Origin: Pullulanibacillus pueri
GTDB taxonomy: Bacteria; Bacillota; Bacilli; Bacillales; Sporolactobacillaceae
Reading direction: 5' to 3'
Length of the DNA: 64,000 nucleotides
Assembly: GCF_014639255.1 (NCBI RefSeq)
Contig: NZ_BMFV01000012.1
Location: 1-64,000 of the forward strand
Below, in pieces: positions 1-7,211 of this stretch. The translations under genes and the position numbers were made by a program. The first letter of the stretch is position 1; each line of letters opens with the position of its first letter. The notes under the pieces were generated by a model. The model ran no database searches and was not told the DNA's origin. It saw only the letters and a list, made by a program, of their open reading frames with translations.

Positions 1-40
1 AATTTCTAAGAAGATTATCGCATGAGTGATCTATAATTTC

Positions 41-607
41 CTACGTGTAATTTATTTGACGCTTACCCTTATCTAATATGCTATAAACTAATGAGTCTCG
101 CCAATCACCATTTTTCATTAATAAATTCTCACGAAGCTTTCCTTCCTGAGTTAAACCTGCTTTTTCAAGCACTCTCTTAGACCCTAAATTATCTGGATTG
201 CAATAGGCAGTAATTCGGTGAAGGTTTAATTTTTCAAATCCAAAACCAATTAACATCTTTGCTGCTTCCGTTGCAATACCTTTCCCCCAATACATTGGGT
301 TTACAATGTAAGCAATATCACCTGATTTATTTAAGAAATCCCTTATATTTATTTCCCCAGCACCGACCAATGCATCATCTTTTTTAATAATAATTGCAAA
401 AACATAACGTGTTCTTGGTTTTTTTAATTTATCTTTCAAGATTTGATTTACAAACGTTTTAGTTTCTTCTTCAGAATTCGAGTCCCAAACTTGATATTTA
501 CTAACTATATCTTGAGAAGCGTACCGATGTACCCCCACCCAATCACTTTCATTAAATTCCCTTAGATATAATCTCTCGTTGTTTAAAGAACCACTATTCC
601 ACTCCAT
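41..607 (-). CDS. GNAT acetyltransferase, RimJ/RimL-like
   Basis: Predicted N-acetyltransferase that transfers the acetyl group of acetyl-CoA to an unknown amine. The start resembles RimJ/RimL enzymes (LNNERLYLREF), and the acetyl-CoA-binding motif A is visible as WGKGIATEAAKMLI at about residues 108-121, followed by the LNLHRITAYCNPDN and SKRVLEKAGL blocks typical of this subfamily. The length of 188 residues is normal. Two ATG codons are adjacent. I chose the second because the GGGAGG ribosome site lies only 3 bases before the first but 6 before the second. It is the first of a series of co-oriented single-gene units. The substrate cannot be told from sequence. Confidence 0.9.
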   Translation of the reverse strand: MEWNSGSLNNERLYLREFNESDWVGVHRYASQDIVSKYQVWDSNSEEETKTFVNQILKDKLKKPRTRYVFAIIIKKDDALVGAGEINIRDFLNKSGDIAYIVNPMYWGKGIATEAAKMLIGFGFEKLNLHRITAYCNPDNLGSKRVLEKAGLTQEGKLRENLLMKNGDWRDSLVYSILDKGKRQINYT

Positions 608-675
608 CATTTTCCTCCCTCTTAAAAAATGATTAAATATTCAATCATCATTGTCGTTAGTACAAAGGGTTTTAA

Positions 676-720
676 TTATCTTTAACTAACTCCTCGGTTA
701 GTTAAAGAACAACTAATCCT
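676..720 (-). repeat. Cassette-associated repeat, copy 1 (hairpin form)
   Basis: Perfect 11-bp inverted repeat: CTTTAACTAAC at 680-690 and GTTAGTTAAAG at 697-707, with a 6-base loop. On the minus strand it reads as a close match to the intergenic repeat found throughout the first 11 kb. No T-tract follows, so it is not an obvious terminator. Confidence 0.6.
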
Positions 721-772
721 ATTCATTTGTTAGTTTTTAAGACTAATATCCCACAGTCTCTTTAAGGATCTT

Positions 773-992
773 TCATTGAAAAACAGGTTTACATTCAATG
801 TGAGGCATCATCGTGCCAACAAAATATCATTAATGTTATTTTTACCATTCAAATATTGCTTAAGAGTAAAATTGATCATTTCGAGGTATGTAAAACGAAT
901 AATTCATTCTGTGGAATCCAAAATAGTTCCCCTTCATCAGAAGGAATAAAATTCATCTGGTCTGTCTTTCCAAAGTAGACATATTGTTGCCG
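773..992 (-). pseudogene. Decayed C-terminal remnant of a Nudix-like protein
   Basis: Reading the minus strand from 992 gives RQQYVYFGKTDQMNFIPSD followed by EGELFWIPQNELF, a pattern typical of the C-terminal half of Nudix hydrolases (SDEGxLxW). The frame then breaks near 885, and two further coherent blocks follow in shifted frames: INFTLKQYLNGKNNINDI and then MMPHIECKPVFQ with a stop at 773-775. No N-terminal half or Nudix box is seen upstream. I infer a dead cassette with at least two frameshifts. The family call rests on pattern recognition only. Confidence 0.45.
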
Positions 993-1160
993 CATTTCTC
1001 CGATATTTTCCGCTTTCTATTTTTTACAATCAATCTGTTATATAGGTAAAAAATACATCGTTATCAAATTCTCATATAATAAATAAAAAGACGATTTTTC
1101 TTTATTTAAGAAACGCCACTGAGAGTTGAAAATAAAATTCGTATCAAGAAATCGGCATAA

Positions 1161-1658
1161 TTACTCTTGCAGTCGATTCATTATCACTTTCAAAACATCG
1201 TTCTGCGACATATCATTCGTCAGTATTGTTTCTCCATAAACTCCCAAATAATCGTTTGGATTCCACCAAGCACGTAAAGAGTCTTCTCCGAATTCCATCT
1301 TTTTCGAACTTAAGTTGTGCCGCAAGACTGTTTCCTCAAAAGATAAATCAAAATAAAACGTATATGTCTTTTGGTCAAAGAACTGGATTAAGTTATTCAG
1401 CATTTCACCATAGCGACTTTTATATAAAATTCCTTCCACAATAACAAATTCACATTTATCTTTACCGTATTCTGCAATCCGTTGAATTAAATCAATCGAA
1501 AGGTTCCCGTCTCTATCGTGAACCTTCAACATCTCACGGCGAACAACATCCTGGGAAACCAGGAGTGTTCCGTCACCCAAATGATTCTGAAGACTTTTCG
1601 CCGTGGTTGTCTTTCCACTCCCAGAATTTCCTCGTATGATAATTAGCTTTGATTCCAT
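1161..1658 (-). CDS. P-loop kinase-like ATPase (small AAA/zeta-toxin-like)
   Basis: Small P-loop NTPase of 165 residues. The Walker A motif GNSGSGKTT is at residues 10-18, directly after the first beta strand (LIIIRG). A hydrophobic strand FVIVEGILY at about residues 71-79 fits the Walker B position. A clear RBS (AGGAGG, 5 bases before ATG) supports the start. Proteins of this kind are usually annotated as kinases or AAA ATPases and belong to the nucleoside/gluconate kinase-like or zeta-toxin-like fold. The substrate is unknown. No antitoxin gene adjoins it, so a toxin role is not supported. It is one of four P-loop proteins in this cassette region. Confidence 0.8.
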   Translation of the reverse strand: MESKLIIIRGNSGSGKTTTAKSLQNHLGDGTLLVSQDVVRREMLKVHDRDGNLSIDLIQRIAEYGKDKCEFVIVEGILYKSRYGEMLNNLIQFFDQKTYTFYFDLSFEETVLRHNLSSKKMEFGEDSLRAWWNPNDYLGVYGETILTNDMSQNDVLKVIMNRLQE

Positions 1659-1759
1659 ATTCTCCTCCTATACATACTTACTGCCTTATGTAAATCTTCA
1701 TTTGTTTAAACGACATTTTTTTATTCATTCGATAAAGAAATAAATTATTCCTTCTTACA

Positions 1760-1799
1760 TAAAAAAAGGCCGCTCTGCTTATACCAGAAACGCCCTCTC
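1760..1799 (-). terminator. Imperfect rho-independent terminator
   Basis: On the minus strand a GC-rich imperfect hairpin (GGGCGTTTCTG, loop, CAGAGCGGCC) runs into TTTTTTT. It lies just downstream of the small membrane-protein frame at 1818-1982. Confidence 0.5.
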
Positions 1800-1817
1800 T
1801 AATTCAATAAAGGTGTT

Positions 1818-1982
1818 TTACAAACTTATTAAATTCACAGTAACGATGATGGATAACGAAACCCACATAATAAAAATAAAAGCTACAAAATGACTCGACG
1901 CTTCTCCCTTTATAGCTTTAATAAAAGATAGGATAAAGACATATCCAAACACTAAGAATAGAATTGCATATAAGAAAAACAA
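1818..1982 (-). CDS. Small two-helix membrane protein, 54 aa
   Basis: A 54-codon frame with a TTG start preceded by AGGAAGG at 6 bases. The product is almost entirely hydrophobic: a first helix (FLYAILFLVFGYVFILSF), a short polar turn (KAIKGEASSH) and a second helix (FVAFIFIMWVSLSIIVTV). No known family is recognised. A terminator-like hairpin follows. The combination of RBS, uninterrupted frame, membrane pattern and terminator makes a real gene likely. It stands as a single unit between a kinase and the retropepsin-like pair. Confidence 0.6.
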   Translation of the reverse strand: MFFLYAILFLVFGYVFILSFIKAIKGEASSHFVAFIFIMWVSLSIIVTVNLISL

Positions 1983-2022
1983 ATTTTACCTTCCTTCCAA
2001 TAATCTATTAAATACTTTTATC

Positions 2023-2072
2023 ATTAGCTTGTTCCACTAAGCTAATCTTTTGCTTCAATAGAACCGTAATTC
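2023..2072 (-). repeat. Cassette-associated repeat, copy 2
   Basis: The minus strand reads ATTACGGTTCTATTGAAGC, then AAAAGATTAGCTTAGTGGAA. It matches the degenerate intergenic repeat of this region (TTGAA, AAAGA, TTAGTTGAA elements in the same order). Confidence 0.5.
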
Positions 2073-2088
2073 TAATTCTGGAGTAACT

Positions 2089-2445
2089 CTAATTTCCTAA
2101 ATCAATGATGAACTGTCCATTCATTAATATATCAAGTCCTATTAGACCATTGATTCCCCAATCTATATTCCCAAAATCTAACTTCAGATTAGGAATTTCA
2201 TAATTATCCAGTTTAATAAAATCAACTGGTTTTCGGAAAGAATACTCCTCACCGCCAATTCCATAAGAACTTACAAGAGGATCTCCATTCTCAAAGTATA
2301 TGCCTATCTCATCAACAATATCAGATGAAATAAGAGTATGAGCTGCACCTGTATCAATAACAAGTTTATCAATTGTTTTTGTTAGTCCTTTATAAGAGAT
2401 CATCATTTCAACTTCTAATAAATGATTCACAAAGTCTAACTTCAT
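2089..2445 (-). CDS. Retropepsin-like aspartyl protease family protein
   Basis: A 118-residue protein with the aspartyl-protease signature LVIDTGAAHTLIS at about residues 28-40 and a second hydrophobic block NGLIGLDILMNG near residue 100 that resembles the ILG/D element of retropepsin folds. A single D-T-G-A motif in a protein this short implies a homodimer, as in retroviral proteases and bacterial gag-like aspartyl proteases. No signal peptide is seen, so it should be cytoplasmic. It overlaps the upstream gene by ATGA (4 bases), so the two are translationally coupled. Its substrate is unknown; the small upstream partner is the obvious candidate partner. Confidence 0.75.
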   Translation of the reverse strand: MKLDFVNHLLEVEMMISYKGLTKTIDKLVIDTGAAHTLISSDIVDEIGIYFENGDPLVSSYGIGGEEYSFRKPVDFIKLDNYEIPNLKLDFGNIDWGINGLIGLDILMNGQFIIDLGN

Positions 2446-2690
2446 AATCGTATACCTCTTAAACCTATTGCTTTTCTCATCTCAATTACGATTTCTTCAG
2501 CTCCTGTATGATAAACAATGGTATCGCCCTTAGATTGGAGTAACTCTTGAGTAGCTAATTTAGGATCTTTAATAACATTAATTAACGCGACATCAGTTAC
2601 AATCTTTTCATCATCTTCTAAGTAAAAGTCAATGATGTTAAGTTTAACATATTGATTTGGGTACATACTCCTAACTTCTGACCACTTCAT
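2442..2690 (-). CDS. Small hypothetical partner of the aspartyl protease
   Basis: An 82-residue acidic protein beginning MKWSEVRSMYPNQYVKLNII. I prefer this ATG (8 bases after GGGGTGG) to the upstream GTG, which sits inside the ribosome binding site. No signal peptide, helix span or known motif is evident; it looks like a small alpha/beta protein. Its stop overlaps the start of the retropepsin-like gene, giving a two-gene cassette, the only clear operon in this stretch. I infer a functional link with the protease but cannot state a role. Confidence 0.7.
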   Translation of the reverse strand: MKWSEVRSMYPNQYVKLNIIDFYLEDDEKIVTDVALINVIKDPKLATQELLQSKGDTIVYHTGAEEIVIEMRKAIGLRGIRL

Positions 2691-2784
2691 AACATAGTCC
2701 ACCCCTTTTACTCTTTACCAAAATTATATCACCGATATTTCTAACTCTCATGTTTTATAATACCTAGATTGAAGTATCGTTATT

Positions 2785-2812
2785 ATGCTAACCTGCTTCT
2801 TTAACTTAATAA
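2785..2812 (-). repeat. Cassette-associated repeat, copy 3
   Basis: The minus strand reads TATTAAGTTAAAGAAGCAGG, then TTAGCAT: the 3' half of the repeat (TTTAAGAAGCAGGTTAG). Confidence 0.5.
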
Positions 2813-2836
2813 TTTTAACAAAAAAGCGCTAATCCA

Positions 2837-3424
2837 TCATACTAATTTTTTAATATAACAATTGCAATCGTGAGCACGTTTAAATTTAGATTTTATATAA
2901 CTCTGATCATCTCCAGTATAGTGAGCAAAGGCTTGTACAACCTTCAGATTAGGAACATTTACATTAATAACTTCTTGAACTTCCTCGTTTCCTTCTATAA
3001 ACACTTGCAGATAAGAATACACTTTTTCAAAGTTGTTTTTGATGTACCACTTATTTACCCATTCATCATCTCTTGTCCAAGCTTCAAGATATTGTAACCC
3101 TTTTTCTTTAGAAATCTGTTCTGCTTGTTCTAAAAGTTTAGTTCCAATACGCTTTCTCTGAAAATCAGGATGAGCGGCAATATGCCAAATCATACCTCCG
3201 AGTCCTTTACCTTTGGTACAAATGGTATTTTCCTCTTGTTCATATTCAATATCCAATAAGCCAACAATTTGTCCATCTTCTACTGCAACTATTTCAATAG
3301 CTGAGTTTTTGTATATTTCCTTTTTGTTTAAAACGTTGTCATAGTAGGCAGTATTTAAGAATGATAATGTTCTACAACGGATCCAACTCACTTCATCAGA
3401 TTGGGTATAACCTCTTATTTCCAT
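2837..3424 (-). CDS. GNAT acetyltransferase
   Basis: Acetyltransferase of about 195 residues. Motif A is HPDFQRKRIGTKLLEQAEQ (approximately residues 86-104 from the chosen start), followed by the LEAWTRDDEWVNKWYIKNNF block in which the acceptor side is completed. The C-terminal part ends AFAHYTGDDQSYIKSKFKRA, a pattern I associate with a Bacillus GNAT subfamily. I start at the ATG of MEIRGYTQSDE because GGTGGG lies at the right distance, whereas the upstream ATG (MNWWVR) has no ribosome site. The substrate is unknown. Confidence 0.85.
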   Translation of the reverse strand: MEIRGYTQSDEVSWIRCRTLSFLNTAYYDNVLNKKEIYKNSAIEIVAVEDGQIVGLLDIEYEQEENTICTKGKGLGGMIWHIAAHPDFQRKRIGTKLLEQAEQISKEKGLQYLEAWTRDDEWVNKWYIKNNFEKVYSYLQVFIEGNEEVQEVINVNVPNLKVVQAFAHYTGDDQSYIKSKFKRAHDCNCYIKKLV

Positions 3425-3500
3425 CCTAACCCACCAATTCATTTCTAATTTTTATACAATCCTTATTACAATATTAAAGGAGCAATTTCTTTCTCGTAGT

Positions 3501-3523
3501 ATTGCCTCCGTTTGTTTAAAAAG
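3501..3523 (-). repeat. Cassette-associated repeat, copy 4
   Basis: The minus strand reads TTTTTAAACAAACGGAGGCA, matching the core TTGAACTAACGGGGCA. Confidence 0.5.
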
Positions 3524-3680
3524 TTTATGTTATACTTAAAAAAATTATATTGTCTATTTATAATACTTGTATTTCTTACAGGTAAATCCCGAAGTAGATA
3601 ATCCTTCCGTTTTGTCAGCAATATATAACCTTTATTATTAATCACAATAGAAAATCAGCCCGAAGTTTTTGCCATATCCT

Positions 3681-3725
3681 CAGCTGCTCCTTTTTTCAAC
3701 TCTTCTGTCCGTTACTTCAAGAACC
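3681..3725 (-). repeat. Cassette-associated repeat, copy 5, overlapping a stop codon
   Basis: The minus strand reads TTCTTGAAGTAACGGACAG, then AAGAGTTGAAAAAAGGAGC. This is one of the best copies. Its TTCTTGA start supplies the TGA stop of the GNAT gene that ends at 3717, so the repeat abuts the coding sequence with no spacer. Confidence 0.6.
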
Positions 3726-4142
3726 CAATTTTGATTTATTCTTGAAAATGCACTGAAAACGTTCAACTCCAGGATACTTTTCTCCTAAACTTTTTATTTC
3801 AAATCCATATTTCCTATAAAAATTTATAGCATCATTATCTGTCTCAGCTAATACATAAACTAATGAATATTTTTCTAAAATAAAGTTAATCATTTCACTC
3901 CCTATTTTTCTGTATCTATGACTTGGTGATACTGCAATATGCTTAATCACACAACGCTTTTGACCTAATAGTTCAAAACCAATACAACCTACAATCTCAC
4001 TGTCAAGAAAATAGCCATATAGCTTCCTCGTTGGTAATTTTATATACATTCGATATTCTTCATTAATGTTTTTTTCCGAGGTAGCAAAAGATAAAAGCTT
4101 AAACACACTTGGGGAAATTTTACTTGAATTTAACTCTTCCAC
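3717..4142 (-). CDS. GNAT acetyltransferase
   Basis: Compact 141-residue GNAT. Motif A is SPSHRYRKIGSEMINFILEK (about residues 72-91) and motif B is ETDNDAINFYRKYGFEI (about 99-115), ending YPGVERFQC. The start is GTG with AAGGTGG about 7 bases upstream. The first 60 residues are closely similar to the truncated gene at 6721-6972 (shared LLSFATSEKNIN and EIVG-IG-E elements), so the two are paralogues and this is the intact one. The stop codon lies in a copy of the intergenic repeat. Confidence 0.88.
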   Translation of the reverse strand: MEELNSSKISPSVFKLLSFATSEKNINEEYRMYIKLPTRKLYGYFLDSEIVGCIGFELLGQKRCVIKHIAVSPSHRYRKIGSEMINFILEKYSLVYVLAETDNDAINFYRKYGFEIKSLGEKYPGVERFQCIFKNKSKLGS

Positions 4143-4183
4143 AAGACACCACCTTATTAATGAAACTGACCTTTAATTTATGT

Positions 4184-4591
4184 TTAGGATTCATTTGCAA
4201 AACTATTTTCAACATATTCTCTAATTTTTTTCCACTCATCATTTTCTTTACGGAATGTCTCAACAAAGAGCATTTTATTATTGGTTAAATTTCCATCAAC
4301 TTCAAAAGTCACCCAAAATACAGCCACTCCTTCTTTTTGTTGATTGATTACAGTTAATATATCTTCAAAGAACCATTTGGGATTTCTACCTTTATACATA
4401 TTAAAGGCTTGTTTCCAGCCTATAGCTGAATTGTCATACCCCCAATCATTTATCTTCGCATCCTTTCCTGGCCATCTTACTTTTAACTCTTTAGAAGAAT
4501 GTCTCGACATTCTTTCATTATCACAGCTATTCCATGACTTACGGTATTCTGACAAAAACCCTTTAAAATCAGATAATATAGAATGCTCCAT
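4184..4591 (-). CDS. NTF2-like (SnoaL/DUF4440-type) protein
   Basis: A 135-residue protein with the organisation of NTF2-like cone-fold proteins: an N-terminal helix (FLSEYRKSWNSCDNERMSR), a central hydrophobic segment, then beta strands GVAVFWVTFEV, NKMLFVETFRKENDEWKKIREY ending in the typical W-K-I-R/E pattern. Such domains bind small hydrophobic ligands or act as isomerases and polyketide cyclases, but many have no known activity. No catalytic residues can be assigned here. It has a GGGGG ribosome site at a long distance from ATG. Single-gene unit. Confidence 0.65.
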   Translation of the reverse strand: MEHSILSDFKGFLSEYRKSWNSCDNERMSRHSSKELKVRWPGKDAKINDWGYDNSAIGWKQAFNMYKGRNPKWFFEDILTVINQQKEGVAVFWVTFEVDGNLTNNKMLFVETFRKENDEWKKIREYVENSFANES

Positions 4592-4665
4592 TTTTAATTT
4601 ATTCCCCCTTTAATTTTATAAACAACTTCTATCCCCTTATGCCACAATCCTGCCCTTTACTTACA

Positions 4666-4703
4666 TAAAAAAAGAGCGATCTCCTCCAGAAGGATCGTCC
4701 CAT
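4666..4703 (-). terminator. Rho-independent terminator of the Nudix gene
   Basis: Minus strand: GGGACGATCC, loop, GGAGATCGCTC, then TTTTTTT. The stem has one bulge. It directly follows the Nudix stop codon. Confidence 0.65.
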
Positions 4704-4717
4704 AAGTTGAATGATTA

Positions 4718-5185
4718 TTAGCCAATAATCGGGTAGGTTTTTCTTGATAATAGATCGTTAACCAGCATCATATGTTCTTTAAATAAGTTGTCAGGCAAAT
4801 CATCAAGTGAAAAAAACTTATTTTGTATAGACTCTTTCTTGCTCTCAATTAATTCGCCCTTATGTTCCCTACAAAGGAAAGAAATTAGAACCAATGAAAC
4901 TTGATCTCCATTAGGAAAAGTTTTGTCATATTGCGGCCCTGAATAAATGCCAAATAGTTCGAGGTGGTCTAATTGAAGTCCTGTTTCTTCATAAACTTCC
5001 CTCTTTGCTGCCTCCTGAACGCTTTCATCTAATTCCATAAAACCACCAGGAAACCCCCACTGCCCATTATCTGAGCGTCTTTGCATAAGGACTCTATTTT
5101 CTTTATCAAAAACGATTGCCCCCGAAACAACCATTATCACCTTTTCGTTACCAACCATTGACCTCAAATATTTTATATAATCCAA
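4718..5185 (-). CDS. NUDIX hydrolase
   Basis: Hydrolase of nucleoside diphosphates linked to another moiety. The full Nudix box is present: GFMELDESVQEAAKREVYEE followed by TGL (G-x5-E-x7-R-E-x2-E-E-x-G) at about residues 48-70. Upstream lie the QRRSDNGQWGFPGG strand and loop that bind substrate. I place the start at a TTG preceded by AGGAG at 5-6 bases, giving MDYIKYLRSMVGNEKVIM, which matches the usual N-terminus of this Bacillus subfamily better than the longer frame. Substrate (8-oxo-dGTP, ADP-ribose or other) is not predictable. Confidence 0.9.
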   Translation of the reverse strand: MDYIKYLRSMVGNEKVIMVVSGAIVFDKENRVLMQRRSDNGQWGFPGGFMELDESVQEAAKREVYEETGLQLDHLELFGIYSGPQYDKTFPNGDQVSLVLISFLCREHKGELIESKKESIQNKFFSLDDLPDNLFKEHMMLVNDLLSRKTYPIIG

Positions 5186-5527
5186 ATTTCTCCTAACCTT
5201 TCTTTTTGTAAATATTTTCCTCACATTCCTTATTCCACACTCTTACTTCTCTCCCGTTTCCTTTTTCTCCATATTCTATGCCAGCCTCAAGTTCTACTTC
5301 TGTTCTTAATTAGCAAATATTGCCGATAGCAAACTCATTGAACTTCACATTTTAACTCCTCCTACATAACAAAAACATGATCCTCAAATCTTTAAAGTTC
5401 TTTTTTCATGTTTTGCTTTCTCAAGCTTTTACTGGAGATTTTAATTTCAATCCATAAGCTTTAGTCAATACGTTTCCTCAATTTTAAAATGTTAACTTAT
5501 TAAAAGCAATCTACATTGATTTAATCC
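5186..5527. other. Gene-free interval with decayed sequence
   Basis: No intact frame. On the minus strand an excellent ribosome site (GGAGGAG) near 5360 is followed by ATG and immediately TGA; the next codons read KFNEFAIGNIC and then hit a stop. This could be the remnant of a dead cassette (possibly MaoC-like), but too little is left to name it. Confidence 0.3.
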
Positions 5528-5609
5528 TTCCTTCGCTAAACTATCCTTTACTTCAATAACATTGGGGCAATAGCCTTCTTAAACGACAGCCCGCTTTAGT
5601 TGAAGAAGC
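5528..5609 (-). repeat. Cassette-associated repeat, copies 6a/6b in tandem
   Basis: Two units on the minus strand: TTCAACTAAAGCGGGCTGTC then GTTTAAGAAGG, and TTATTGAAGTAAAGGATAG then TTTAGCGAAGG. The clearest evidence that the motif is a real, duplicated unit. Confidence 0.6.
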
Positions 5610-5751
5610 ATTTTATGCATTTATTTAAAACACGTGGTCTAATTACCTTAGTATAGAGTGAATTTTCTATATATAAGAGTCGCATATAATGTATAATAAA
5701 ATTGATTTTCCTTTTCTGGCACAATACATAAGAAGAAATGGGGGCTATATA

Positions 5752-6307
5752 ATGGGTGAAATTTATGTGTATCATACAGTTACTGAAAAACCTATGAAAC
5801 TTGGACAAATAATAGTATTTGATAATCATCATCATAATGGCGTTTATAATCGGGTTTTGGCTTGTAAACATATACTGGATGGCCATGAACCCAAGGATAG
5901 TTTATCAAATTTCATTCATAAAGATTTGGAATATTGGACTGTTAGAACATACAGAGAACTAGCGTTGGAAAAGGTTAGAAAGGAAAAATATCCAAAATAC
6001 CCCTCTAGAATGGCGTGTTTATACACGTCAAAAACTTTGTCAGATGCAGAGATGTGGGCAAATTCATTTATGAATAGTGGAAGAAAAGTTTATCAAATAG
6101 TGAAGTTACGAACAGATGGTCATGTGTTTGATGGTGATGCGTTTAATGTATTTGACGGAACTAAAAATGCATCAGGAAAATGAAAAAAATGCAGAATGCT
6201 ACTGGAGTAATAAACCTAATAAATTCGGTAGAAAACCATTAGTTGAGACTTTAATAAATGGTAATATAGAAGTTGTAGAAATAGTTAAGGAGTTTGAAGA
6301 AAATTAA
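5752..6307 (+). pseudogene. DUF2441-like protein, frameshifted
   Basis: The only plus-strand member of the cassette region. From an ATG with GGGGG 7 bases upstream the frame reads MGEIYVYHTVTEKPMKLGQI through SDAEMWANSFMNSGRKVYQI and FNVFDGT, which I recognise as DUF2441-like. It then stops at 6183, while the expected C-terminus (ECYWSNKPNKFGRKPL, then EVVEIVKEFEEN) continues in the +1 frame to 6307. One extra A in the A5 run near 6168-6172 explains it. The function of the family is unknown. It is either a recent null allele or a sequencing indel. Confidence 0.65.
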
Positions 6308-6464
6308 GATGATTTTTTCTATCAACCAGAATTATCCTTTTTAAGTTACAGCTGCATATAGCGTGCGAACGAGCAACAGTTTTGACAAGCCCTTTTTTAA
6401 CTTATAGAGTTTTTTGTCACCCTAAAATACACACAAATTGTCTTATTCAACCAAACTCCCTATA
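6308..6464. other. Short gene-free interval
   Basis: AT-rich and without a recognisable gene, hairpin or repeat copy. Confidence 0.4.
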
Positions 6465-6647
6465 TTAATTTTGAGGGTTTCTCTTCATCATCACGTATCT
6501 AGCCAATATACCAGCGAATATATAAACTATAAAAAGCCCCCAATCAACTCTCTTAAACAACATGAATCCTAATATTCCAAAAATAAAACACGAAATAATA
6601 GCTGCAACAAGAAATTGTAAAATCTCTTTCATTATTTTTACATTCAT
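6465..6647 (-). CDS. Small membrane protein, two helices
   Basis: A 60-residue hydrophobic protein starting MNVKIMKEILQFLVAAIISC. Two membrane segments are visible (ILQFLVAAIISCFIFGILGF and WGLFIVYIFAGILARYVMM) with a KR-rich hinge and a basic tail. I reject a longer start 12 codons upstream: those codons fall inside a copy of the intergenic repeat, and the ribosome site GAGGGG is positioned 6 bases before the chosen ATG. No family recognised. Confidence 0.6.
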   Translation of the reverse strand: MNVKIMKEILQFLVAAIISCFIFGILGFMLFKRVDWGLFIVYIFAGILARYVMMKRNPQN

Positions 6648-6659
6648 CAGTGTCCCCTC

Positions 6660-6683
6660 TTCCACTAATTGCTCCTTAAACAT
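6660..6683 (-). repeat. Cassette-associated repeat, copy 7
   Basis: The minus strand reads ATGTTTAAGGAGCAATTAG, then TGGAA, matching TTTAAGAAGCAGTTAGTTGAA. It lies between the GNAT fragment and the small membrane protein gene. Confidence 0.5.
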
Positions 6684-6720
6684 GTAAGGACTACAACCTT
6701 ATTCCAGATAAGCAGCAAGT

Positions 6721-6972
6721 CTATAATAAAAAACATTTTCTACCCGGATTCTTTATTAAAATCCCGATTGCCAAGCTATGATTATAAATGAAACCCCAAA
6801 ATTCAATGCCAATCCAACCAACAATTTCACCTTCAATCTTATACGCAAATAGTTTTTTAGATGATAATTCCATATATGTACGATATTCTTGGTTAATGTT
6901 TTTTTCTGAAGTGGCAAAGGATAAAAGACTCCACACATTGGAGTGAATTTCTTTTGATTTCATTTCTTCCAA
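6721..6972 (-). pseudogene. Truncated GNAT, paralogue of the gene at 3717-4142
   Basis: The first 60 residues (MEEMKSKEIHSNVWSLLSFA, then TSEKNINQEYRTYMELSSKK and EIVGWIGIEF) match the intact GNAT at 3717-4142 almost block by block. After WG the similarity ends abruptly, the acetyl-CoA-binding motif A and everything beyond are missing, and an unrelated 24-residue tail follows. The deletion joins directly to repeat copy 7. I infer loss of the 3' two thirds by recombination. It is unlikely to be an active enzyme. Confidence 0.75.
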
Positions 6973-6997
6973 GAAAACACCTCCTTAGTTGAAAAAA

Positions 6998-7038
6998 TAA
7001 CGGGGCTTTGTTCAAGAATTCTGCCCCGTTAATAAACA
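6998..7038 (-). terminator. Repeat copy 8 acting as terminator
   Basis: Perfect 9-bp stem TAACGGGGC (6998-7006) and GCCCCGTTA (7023-7031), with TTCTTGAAC in the loop. On the minus strand the stem runs into ATTTTTT, a proper rho-independent terminator for the PHP gene upstream. It is also a copy of the intergenic repeat (AACGGGGCAG, TTCTTGAACAAAG). Confidence 0.65.
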
Positions 7039-7211
7039 ATGGTTGTACTATTCTATCATTCTTTTCTTTAAAAACACAATAAAATTGTCAGCTTTTCAAG
7101 ACAATTTATTTGCTCTGAAGACATGGTGAGGTTCACCGTACCGTTTTTAATGTCGTTATTTTATTTTAATGAAAAAAAGCCTGTTTATGCTACTATACAT
7201 GGCTATTAAAG

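Noticed and set aside
1161..1658. Zeta toxin of a toxin-antitoxin pair
   Set aside because: Only the P-loop fold is similar; no epsilon-type antitoxin gene adjoins it.
5186..5527. MaoC-like gene remnant
   Set aside because: KFNEFAIGNIC after a good ribosome site is suggestive but too short, and the ATG is followed at once by a stop.
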